Positions 1-5,783 of a stretch of DNA of 5,974 bases are shown piece after piece. The stretch is from Thermoplasmata archaeon UBA184 (GTDB taxonomy: Archaea; Thermoplasmatota; Thermoplasmata; Lutacidiplasmatales; UBA184), in the NCBI GenBank assembly GCA_002495185.1, contig DAEB01000006.1, positions 46,467-52,440 of the forward strand, given 5' to 3'. The notes under the pieces are model-generated. The model was not told the DNA's origin. It did not search any database and saw only the letters and a list, made by a program, of their open reading frames with translations. How positions within the stretch are numbered: position 1 is the first letter of the stretch; each line of letters starts with the position of its first letter. Position numbers and translations under genes: made by a program.

Positions 1-756
1 GTGAAGTGGGGGATGGAGAACCTCTACGACATCCTCGCGCTCGGCTTCGACCCGAAGCGGACGCACGTCTTCTTCGACTCGAAGTCGATCGCCGCGCTCT
101 ACCCGCTCGCGATCCGGGTCGCGCGGAAGGTCCCGTACTCGACCGTGAAGGCGGTCTTCGGCTTCGAGCCGAGCACGAACATCGGCCTCGTCTTCTATAC
201 GGCGCTCCAGACGGTCCCGTGCTTCTGGCCCTCGTGGGCGGAGGGCCGCTCGGTCCCGTGCCTCATCCCGTGCGGCATCGACCAGGACCCGCACTTCCGG
301 GTCACTCGGGATATCGCGGAGGGTCTCGGGTATCCGAAACCCGCCCTGCTCCACAGCCAGATGATCCCGGGTCTCCTCGGCGAAGCGGCGATGTCGACCT
401 CGGGCGACCGGCCCGAGAACGCGCTGTTCCTGAACGACCCGCCGGGCGCGGTCGAGCGGAAGATACGGAACGCGTTCACGGGCGGTCGCGCGACCGTGGA
501 GGAGCAGCGACGCCTCGGCGCCACCCCCGAGGTCTGCTCGGTCTGGGCGCTCTGGAGGACCCGGTTCGCGGAGTCGGAAGAGAAGTTCCAAGAGGTGACC
601 GCCGGGTGCCGGTCGGGGACGCTGCTCTGCGGCGAGTGCAAGTCGCAGCTCCTCGAACGGGTCCACTCGTTCTATCGGCACCACGCCCAGGCACGCGAGA
701 AGGTGAAGGACTGGGCCGAATCGACGATCATCACCGCGGCGCCGAAGGCGCTCTAG
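1..756 (+). CDS. trpS: Tryptophanyl-tRNA synthetase, archaeal type (5'-truncated)
   Basis: Class Ic aminoacyl-tRNA synthetase that activates tryptophan with ATP and charges tRNA-Trp in the cytoplasm. The frame is open from base 1, so the gene begins upstream. The N-terminal part with the HIGH motif is missing, and the GTG at base 1 is probably an internal valine. The visible 251 residues align by eye with the C-terminal part of human and archaeal TrpRS: FGFEPSTNIG (53-62), LIPCGIDQDPHFRVTRDIA (88-106), GYPKPALLHS (110-119), the KMSKS-equivalent loop AMSTS (130-134), ALFLND (141-146), AFTGGR (158-163) and LLCGECK (208-214), followed by the helical anticodon-binding end. The loop carries Ala where the first Lys normally sits. 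The third codon position is almost always G or C. The stop TAG (754-756) lies 15 bases from the stop of the convergent TPR gene. Family assignment is very secure; the full length cannot be judged. Confidence 0.96.
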   Translation: MKWGMENLYDILALGFDPKRTHVFFDSKSIAALYPLAIRVARKVPYSTVKAVFGFEPSTNIGLVFYTALQTVPCFWPSWAEGRSVPCLIPCGIDQDPHFRVTRDIAEGLGYPKPALLHSQMIPGLLGEAAMSTSGDRPENALFLNDPPGAVERKIRNAFTGGRATVEEQRRLGATPEVCSVWALWRTRFAESEEKFQEVTAGCRSGTLLCGECKSQLLERVHSFYRHHAQAREKVKDWAESTIITAAPKAL

Positions 757-771
757 CGACTCCCGGTCTTC

Positions 772-1572
772 CTACAGGACGTCCGGGCGCGGAGGGGGCC
801 GGCGCCGGGGCGCCTCGGGCGGCTGGCGGGGGTCGTTCGGGCCCGGCCCTTCGACGGGCTCCTCCGTTCCCTCCTGGACCGCCGTGATCAGTCGGAGCAT
901 CGGGCGAAAGAGAGACCGGCGCGCCCGCTCGGGGTCCAACGTGTAGGCCCGCTCGTACGCGGCGATCGCTTCGTCCTGGTCGCCGAGGCTGAGCAGCGAG
1001 AGCGCGAGGTCGAGCCAGCTCTTCGCCTCGCGCGCGCCTTCCCGTTCCCCGGTCTCCTCGAGGTGGTCGTCGACCGGTACGCGCACGGGAGGGGTCACCG
1101 GCCGGGACGGAGGAGGCGCGGGCGCCGGTTCGGTCTCCGCGTCGGAGCTCTCCGAAGCCCCGGACGGTTCGCGGGAGAGGACGAGCGCCCGCTCGAACGC
1201 GACCGACGCCGCCGGCTCGTCCCCGGACTCCGCGAGGGCCACGCCCAGTCGATGCCACGCGACCATGTCCCGGGGAGTGAGCGCCACCGTCCGCTGGTAC
1301 GCCTGGGCCGCCGAAGCCCACTCCTCCCGGAGCGAGCGGGCGACTCCCAGGTGGAACCACGCCTCGGCGTTCTCGGGCGAAAGCGCGATCGCACGGCTCA
1401 GCGCGCCTTCGGAATCGGCCGCCTGGCCGAGATGGGCGAGGGAGATGCCGAGGTACGCCCACGCGCGGCCGTCCGCGGGGCTTTCCCGAACCACTTCTCG
1501 GAAGGCGGTCGCCGCCTTCTCGTACTCGTGGCGCAGGAAGTAGCTGACGGCGAGGTCGAAACGGTGGGTCAA
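772..1572 (-). CDS. Tetratricopeptide-repeat (TPR) protein with proline-rich tail
   Basis: Predicted 266-residue soluble protein made mainly of TPR helical hairpins, which usually scaffold protein-protein contacts; partner and function are unknown. Repeats are visible at about residues 4-32, 37-66 (AWAYLGISLAHLGQ), 71-100 (AWFHLGVARSLREEW), 105-134 (AWHRLGVALAESGDEPAASV) and, after an acidic/Pro-rich linker (135-180), 184-214 (LDLALSLLSLGDQDEAIAAY). The last ~28 residues are rich in Pro and Arg. No signal peptide or membrane segment is seen. The start is uncertain. The frame stays open far upstream, antisense to the SSB gene, but the only plausible initiator just before the first repeat is TTG at 1572-1570; there is no in-frame ATG or GTG there, and the next ATG is inside repeat 4. 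A TATA element about 110 bases upstream (1688-1681) suits this start. It is divergent from the SSB gene and convergent with trpS. Confidence 0.85.
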   Translation of the reverse strand: MTHRFDLAVSYFLRHEYEKAATAFREVVRESPADGRAWAYLGISLAHLGQAADSEGALSRAIALSPENAEAWFHLGVARSLREEWASAAQAYQRTVALTPRDMVAWHRLGVALAESGDEPAASVAFERALVLSREPSGASESSDAETEPAPAPPPSRPVTPPVRVPVDDHLEETGEREGAREAKSWLDLALSLLSLGDQDEAIAAYERAYTLDPERARRSLFRPMLRLITAVQEGTEEPVEGPGPNDPRQPPEAPRRRPPPRPDVL

Positions 1573-1680
1573 ACCCGGTACCCGTTCCGCGGACGGAAAC
1601 TCGGCGGAAAAGCCTGCCGTCCGAATCGCACTACGCCGTCCGGACCCGCTTTCCGTGCGACGATGTCGCGCGGCGGCGGG

Positions 1681-1688
1681 TTTATATG
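1681..1688. promoter_or_regulatory. TATA box (box A) in the divergent TPR/SSB intergenic region
   Basis: TTTATATG matches the archaeal box A consensus on the + strand, and its complement CATATAAA is a usable TATA element on the - strand. It is the only AT-rich block in a very GC-rich interval. On the + strand, transcription would start near 1709, giving the SSB a leader of about 140 bases. On the - strand, it would start near 1659, giving the TPR gene a leader of about 87 bases. No convincing BRE decides the direction, so it may serve either gene or both. Confidence 0.6.
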
Positions 1689-1709
1689 CTCCCCCCGGCG
1701 TCGGTCGGC

Positions 1710-1808
1710 CGAGGAATCCCAAAGCCCCATCCCGACCCGAGCGTTTCGCCCGTCCTACTTTTGAGACGAGTGTTCGCGCAAGGACGTGTTGTGCGCCGCG
1801 ATTCCTCG
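1710..1808 (+). promoter_or_regulatory. Possible structured 5' leader of the SSB mRNA
   Basis: A perfect 9-base inverted repeat, CGAGGAATC (1710-1718) and GATTCCTCG (1800-1808), encloses 81 bases. Its left arm coincides with the transcription start predicted from the TATA box at 1681-1688. Inside lies a smaller hairpin, GCGCA (1776-1780) with TGCGC (1792-1796) and an 11-base loop. Together they could fold the leader into a closed domain that ends about 41 bases before the SSB start codon. No known riboswitch or RNA family is recognised. Function is inference. Confidence 0.3.
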
Positions 1809-1830
1809 AACGCAAAGAAGCGAAACGCGA

Positions 1831-1839
1831 AGGAAGAGG
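1831..1839 (+). promoter_or_regulatory. Shine-Dalgarno-like site of the SSB gene
   Basis: AGGAAGAGG contains AGGA and GAGG, both complementary to the anti-SD end of archaeal 16S rRNA. GAGG ends 10 bases before ATG 1850. It supports that ATG as the start rather than in-frame codons further upstream, whose translation is Arg/Pro-rich and unlike the family. Confidence 0.5.
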
Positions 1840-1849
1840 CGAACCCGAA

Positions 1850-2356
1850 ATGGCAGACAAACCCCTGACGAAAGTGCGAGACCTGACGCCGAACTCGAAA
1901 CAAGTGAACGTGCTGGCCAAGGTGATCTCCGTGGGAGAACCCAAAGAGGTCATGGGCAAGTTCGGCGACCCGAGGAAGGTCTGCGAGGCCGTCGTTGGCG
2001 ACGACACCGCGACCATCATCCTCTCGCTCTGGAACGAGCAGATCGGATCGATCGCGAAGGACGAGGTCATCCTCGTCGACAACGGATACGTGTCCCTCGT
2101 GCGCGGCCACATGCGCCTGAACGTGGGCCGGTACGGGAACCTGTCGAAGTCGACCGATGCGATCCCCGAGGTCAACCAGTCGCTCGACATGAGCCAGCAG
2201 GAGTTCGAGAGCGAGCGCCGGTCGTTCGGCGGCGGCGGCTACCGTGACCGCGGAGGCGGTGGCGGTGGCTACGGCGGCGGGCGGTACGGTGGCGGCGGTG
2301 GTGGCGGCGGTGGGGGCGGAGGGCGCGAGCGCTCCGACTCCTACAAGCGCTACTAG
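1850..2356 (+). CDS. Single-stranded DNA-binding protein, single OB fold (SsoSSB/SOSS-B type) with Gly-rich tail
   Basis: 168-residue protein expected to coat single-stranded DNA during replication and repair. One OB fold spans about residues 5-105. VRDLTPNSKQVNVLAKVISV, EAVVGDDTATIILSLWNEQIGSI and ILVDNGYVSLVRGHMRLNVG follow the order of Sulfolobus SSB and human SSB1 (SOSS-B1). A linker (106-126) leads to a tail of Gly with scattered Tyr/Arg (127-158), ending in RERSDSYKRY. W61 matches the stacking Trp of SsoSSB (W56), and Y80 fits the W75/Tyr74 position. The third stacking Phe (SsoSSB F79, hSSB1 F78) is V84 here. The C-terminus is basic and aromatic, not acidic as in SsoSSB or bacterial SSB. 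Start chosen by homology and by the AGGAAGAGG site. It has a long structured leader and is followed by a strong hairpin, so it is probably a single-gene transcript. The comparison with SsoSSB and hSSB1 is from memory. Confidence 0.92.
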   Translation: MADKPLTKVRDLTPNSKQVNVLAKVISVGEPKEVMGKFGDPRKVCEAVVGDDTATIILSLWNEQIGSIAKDEVILVDNGYVSLVRGHMRLNVGRYGNLSKSTDAIPEVNQSLDMSQQEFESERRSFGGGGYRDRGGGGGGYGGGRYGGGGGGGGGGGGRERSDSYKRY

Positions 2357-2385
2357 ACCCGCATCCGGACTCCGGTCTCAGAAGC

Positions 2386-2460
2386 CCGCCCGTCGACCCT
2401 GGTCCGCCGAGGCGGACCCGAGTCGCGGGCGGAACCCATTCCCCCTTCTCTTTCCCTTCC
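2386..2460 (+). terminator. Long hairpin plus pyrimidine tract after the SSB gene
   Basis: An outer stem pairs 2386-2397 with 2422-2432 (7+4 base pairs with T2393 bulged). After a small internal loop, an inner perfect 8-base repeat follows, GGTCCGCC (2401-2408) with GGCGGACC (2411-2418), best drawn as 7 pairs with a CGAG loop. A C/T-only tract with T clusters runs from about 2439 to 2460. The hairpin sits 30 bases after the SSB stop and just upstream of the next promoter, as expected for a terminator or a 3'-end-stabilising structure. Archaeal termination depends mainly on U-rich tracts, so the tract may be the active part. Confidence 0.6.
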
Positions 2461-2488
2461 AGTGAGCCCGTGCGACGGCCACTCCTAG

Positions 2489-2496
2489 GGTATATC
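2489..2496 (+). promoter_or_regulatory. TATA box of the solute-binding protein gene
   Basis: GGTATATC is the only TATA-like block between the SSB terminator and the start codon at 2543. A start about 25 bases downstream (near 2518-2520) gives a leader of roughly 24 bases. A CCTAGG palindrome (2484-2489) abuts the box. Confidence 0.55.
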
Positions 2497-2542
2497 TTCC
2501 TTACTCGACCTAGAACCGCATCGCTCGGGAAGTCCGGGTGCT

Positions 2543-5500
2543 ATGGCGAGCCCGATCGGGACGCCGCACGGCACCGCCCCTCCGCGAAAGCGTCGGCGGG
2601 AGCTCTCCCCCCGCGCGGCCATCGTTGTCCTCGCGGTGGTCGGGGTGGCGGTCAGCGGGCTCGGATATGCAGGTCTCAACGCCATCGGCCCGACGAAGAC
2701 CACCGCGAGCTCGTCTCTCGAATGCTCGCCACCTTCTCTCGCTTCCTGTGTCCCTCCGCGGTCGGCGAACGACGTTCTTCTGTTCGTGAACGACGCGCCG
2801 TCGACGGGCCAGATCTGGCCCCAGGCCACCGAGGGTCAACCCGTCACGGCTACCACATCCCTCTCCGGATCGTCCGGAGAGACGGCGTCCAACTACTCGA
2901 TCACATGGGGGGACGGAGGTGCCGCGAAGCAACCGACCTCTCCGTTCGTCCACTCCTACCGCGGTCTCGGACTGTACGTCCTTAACGCGACCGCGAACGT
3001 GAGCGGCGTCCTTCACACGGGAACGATATCGCTCTATCCTCTTTCGGTCGGTCCGACATCAGCCGCTACTTCGAGCGGACAGTTCCCCGTGCTGGGGACC
3101 CAGCTCACCAACGGTTCGTCCGGATGGCCCCAGTACCCGTGGATCCACCAGGGGGGAGTGGTCACGGTCTCCGGAACGTACACCGCGGTGCCGACCGCTA
3201 CGGGCTACTCGGCTCTGCCACCGCGCCTTGTGGTGCCTGCCGGAGCTACCCTCGTTTCCGAATCCAACTCCTCAACGACGCTGACCGCATCGGCATCGTT
3301 CGCCATTCCCGGAACGTACGAGCTCACCATGGTCGGGCCGATTGCCAGCCCGAACGGGACGATATTCCAGAACTACACCTGGTCGATCTACGTCGGCCCC
3401 ACCGGGGAACCCCTGGGATGTCTGTTCTGTCGGAACTCCGGTGGTGTCGGCTCGGCGGGCGCGAGTCCCCACCCCGGCTCCCTCTATGCGTACGAGATCG
3501 TTCCGGGCGGCGCGACGAGCCTTGACCCGGCGGTCGATTACGAGTCGACCGGCGGGGAGATTCTCCAGAATGTCTTCGAGACGCTGGTGGACTACAACGC
3601 GTCGTCCACATCGGGCTACGTCCCCGTCCTGTCGACCTGCATCCCCGGACCGGCCGCGAGTGGTCCGACGTCCTGTCAGTCGCAGTACGGGAGCGACCTC
3701 AACACGGGCGCGAACGGGACGTATTGGACGTTCCCGATCGACCCGAACGCGAGCTTCTACGACCCGGGGACGGGCGCCCACTGGGGCGTCTACCCGTCGG
3801 ACGTGATGTTCAGCGTGGCGCGGACGTTGATGTGGCTGGAGAACCCGAGCCAGTACACGACGAACGGATGGATCATCGGCCAGTCGATGCTGCCGTTCGG
3901 GAACAAGCACTGGGACGGTGGACTCCACGCTCCGTGGAACAACACGCCGCAGAACGTCCTCACCTCGATGATGGTGAACGACAGCACGTATTGCCCGGCG
4001 AAGGCGCTGGCGCAGCACGGCTGCATCACCTTCAAGGCGGCCGGTTCCGGCCAGGTCTGGCCGTACTTCCTCGAGTTCGTCCAGGGCTCCGAAGGAGCGT
4101 CGGTGGTTCCGTGCGGCTGGTACACCCGGCAGGGCGCGGGTCTGCCGGGCTTCACGACCAACGCCGCGGGCGGCGATGGTCCGTGCCTGCTGCCGGGCGG
4201 GGTCCGGACGACCAACACCTCAGCGTTCAAGAGCTACGTGACCGGCGCGAGTCCGACCCTCTACGACTCGATCATCGGGCTCGACACGATCAACTACCAG
4301 AACCCGTATCCGCAGGTTCGCTGGAACATCGTAGGGAGCGGTCCGTACTGGCTGCAGAGCGTGAACCAGGGCCAGGGCTACATCCTGAAGGCGAACCCGT
4401 ACTACGTGCAGCCGAACTGCGCGGGTCTGCCGGGCTGCTTTCCGGTTCCCGCGAGCTATGCGAGCCAGGTTTACGCCTTCTGGGACCCGGATTCGACGAC
4501 CGGAATCAACGCCTACGAAGCCGGGCAGTCCGACACGTCCTCGTTCGTCCCTTCGGACCTTCCCCTTCTACTGCATCTCCAGTCCCAGGGTCGCATCTCG
4601 CTCTATCGCGCTCCGACGTTGAACATCTTCCCCGAAGCGTTCGCCTTCGACTTCAATCCGGCGGCGGTTCAGTCCAATTCCGGTATCCTCACGAACGTCC
4701 CCGGCGATTTCTTCGCGTGGGTGGGCATGAGAGAATTCTTCGCGGAAGCGTTTCCGTACTCCTCGTACATCAACGTCGACAACCGGGTGGACGGGATTCC
4801 GTTCATCCAGGGCGAAGGCGGAGCGATCCCACAGTACATGGGGAACTACTACCCTCAGAACATTTCGTGGCCAGGTCTCAACACGACCCACGGGCTGTGG
4901 CCCCAGACCTGGCAGAACCCTAGCGAGAACCCGCTTCAGGTGGGGAGCGCCGCGTGGTGGTGGGCCAACATCACTCAGGTGAACAGCCCGTTCTATGATC
5001 CCGAAGCTGCCCATTGCAAGGTGACCATCTGTCGCTTCCCGATGAGCTCCGAAATCGGATCCGTGCCATTCGATTCGGCCGTCGATCTCTGGAGCTCCGT
5101 GGTGAATGCCACCACGCACGGAGCGATACAATTCATCCGGTGGGATGGGTGCGGCTTCTCCGGTTGGTGCTACAACTGCCCGGGGTTCTTCGGCCCGCCG
5201 GACGACTGCACTTCATTCCTGACAGGGTGGCTGCCGGACTACCCCGACCCGACCGACTACATGTCCCCGTTCTACCTTCCGGACGGGTCTTGGACCTACC
5301 CGAGTCAACTCAGCGAGACGTTGGTCACAGGACAGTACGGCGGTGTGTACGACCTGTGTTCCGCCCACGCGGGGTATACGTTCGAGAACCTCGTGTACTG
5401 GGCGGACCAGCAACCGATTGTCCCGCAGACGTGCCAGGGAACCGCCTACTCCGTCATGACCTGGGCGATGGAGCAAGCCGGAGTGATGGCCGAAGGACCT

Positions 5501-5683
5501 CAACGGGTTCTGTACTACAACCTCATCGAGCACGTCGCGAACGGGCTGGTACTCTATGTGTACGATGAGCAGCAGGTGGGTCTGGTTTCCACGGCCAGCT
5601 GGATCGACCCGAGCACGGTGGACCTAAACCCGATGGCCCTAGGGCAGCTCTGGTTCCAGTGGCACGGAAACAACGTCGTGTAG
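2543..5683 (+). CDS. Membrane-anchored extracellular solute-binding protein, SBP_bac_5 (oligopeptide type), with PKD-like domain
   Basis: 1046-residue surface receptor predicted to capture peptides or similar solutes for an ABC importer. Residues 1-24 are cytoplasmic and basic (RKRRR, 15-19); about 25-46 form one membrane helix with no lipobox Cys, so it is a signal anchor. A PKD-like domain (~75-168) shows WGDG (122-125) and HSY (137-139). A second beta-sandwich-like region covers ~175-285. SBP_bac_5 (~315-1046) shows TSLDPAVDYESTGGEILQNV (325-344), YPSDVMFSVARTL (417-429), IVGSGPYWL (596-604), GWLPDYPDP (895-903) and a C-terminal helix resembling the family (975-1003). D899 fits the Asp that binds the peptide alpha-amino group in OppA. 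Typical members have 500-600 residues; this one is longer because of the N-terminal domains and insertions. It has 20 Cys in close pairs and 17 N-glycosylation sequons. Residues 335-632 differ in codon usage from the rest. No transporter subunit is recognisable nearby. A nickel or sugar ligand cannot be excluded. Confidence 0.93.
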   Translation: MASPIGTPHGTAPPRKRRRELSPRAAIVVLAVVGVAVSGLGYAGLNAIGPTKTTASSSLECSPPSLASCVPPRSANDVLLFVNDAPSTGQIWPQATEGQPVTATTSLSGSSGETASNYSITWGDGGAAKQPTSPFVHSYRGLGLYVLNATANVSGVLHTGTISLYPLSVGPTSAATSSGQFPVLGTQLTNGSSGWPQYPWIHQGGVVTVSGTYTAVPTATGYSALPPRLVVPAGATLVSESNSSTTLTASASFAIPGTYELTMVGPIASPNGTIFQNYTWSIYVGPTGEPLGCLFCRNSGGVGSAGASPHPGSLYAYEIVPGGATSLDPAVDYESTGGEILQNVFETLVDYNASSTSGYVPVLSTCIPGPAASGPTSCQSQYGSDLNTGANGTYWTFPIDPNASFYDPGTGAHWGVYPSDVMFSVARTLMWLENPSQYTTNGWIIGQSMLPFGNKHWDGGLHAPWNNTPQNVLTSMMVNDSTYCPAKALAQHGCITFKAAGSGQVWPYFLEFVQGSEGASVVPCGWYTRQGAGLPGFTTNAAGGDGPCLLPGGVRTTNTSAFKSYVTGASPTLYDSIIGLDTINYQNPYPQVRWNIVGSGPYWLQSVNQGQGYILKANPYYVQPNCAGLPGCFPVPASYASQVYAFWDPDSTTGINAYEAGQSDTSSFVPSDLPLLLHLQSQGRISLYRAPTLNIFPEAFAFDFNPAAVQSNSGILTNVPGDFFAWVGMREFFAEAFPYSSYINVDNRVDGIPFIQGEGGAIPQYMGNYYPQNISWPGLNTTHGLWPQTWQNPSENPLQVGSAAWWWANITQVNSPFYDPEAAHCKVTICRFPMSSEIGSVPFDSAVDLWSSVVNATTHGAIQFIRWDGCGFSGWCYNCPGFFGPPDDCTSFLTGWLPDYPDPTDYMSPFYLPDGSWTYPSQLSETLVTGQYGGVYDLCSAHAGYTFENLVYWADQQPIVPQTCQGTAYSVMTWAMEQAGVMAEGPQRVLYYNLIEHVANGLVLYVYDEQQVGLVSTASWIDPSTVDLNPMALGQLWFQWHGNNVV

Positions 5684-5690
5684 CGGGGAG

Positions 5691-5721
5691 CGTTCCGAAG
5701 GGTCGTCGGTCGTTCCGAGGG
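5691..5721 (+). repeat. Short direct repeat upstream of the last gene
   Basis: CGTTCCGAAGG (5691-5701) recurs as CGTTCCGAGG (5711-5720) with a 20-base period, about two helical turns. It lies between the binding-protein stop and the next TATA box. A self-complementary GGCGCGCGCC (5725-5734) follows. A regulator site is possible, but the repeat is short and GC-rich DNA produces such matches by chance. Confidence 0.3.
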
Positions 5722-5748
5722 CCGGGCGCGCGCCACTGTCCGCATTTG

Positions 5749-5756
5749 ATTAAATA
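5749..5756 (+). promoter_or_regulatory. TATA box of the 3'-terminal gene
   Basis: ATTAAATA fits the archaeal box A consensus well and stands out in GC-rich surroundings. Expected initiation near 5778-5784 coincides with ATG 5784, so the transcript would be leaderless or nearly so. A small perfect hairpin, CCGAA-TCC-TTCGG (5763-5775), lies between the box and the start. Confidence 0.65.
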
Positions 5757-5783
5757 CGGCCACCGAATCCTTCGGGGACCACC

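Noticed and set aside
1063..1764. Plus-strand open frame of 233 codons across the TPR gene
   Set aside because: Arg/Gly-rich product without domain features; it is the complement of convincing TPR repeats on the minus strand.
1655..1849. In-frame N-terminal extension of the SSB from an upstream ATG
   Set aside because: The added residues are Arg/Pro-rich, overlap the TATA box and start upstream of the predicted transcript; the family begins close to the ATG at 1850.
1573..2190. The TPR reading frame stays open on the minus strand for about 200 further codons, antisense to the SSB gene
   Set aside because: The extension translates to Ser/Arg/Thr-rich, low-similarity sequence, crosses the TATA element and opposes a clear OB-fold gene. 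GC-rich genes commonly leave an open frame on the opposite strand.
2357..2542. Possible small gene or non-coding RNA between the SSB and binding-protein genes
   Set aside because: The long hairpin plus pyrimidine tract is better explained as the SSB terminator, and no open frame with a convincing start fits the remaining bases.
3419..3430. CxxC motif (CLFC) at residues 293-296 as a thioredoxin-like redox site
   Set aside because: There is no thioredoxin fold around it; it lies in a linker between the stalk and the binding domain and fits the general pattern of paired Cys.
3724..4923. Long plus-strand open frame (399 codons) inside the binding-protein gene in another frame
   Set aside because: Composition is dominated by Arg, Gly, Pro and Asp, a frame shadow of GC-rich codons; the SBP_bac_5 frame has clear family motifs throughout.
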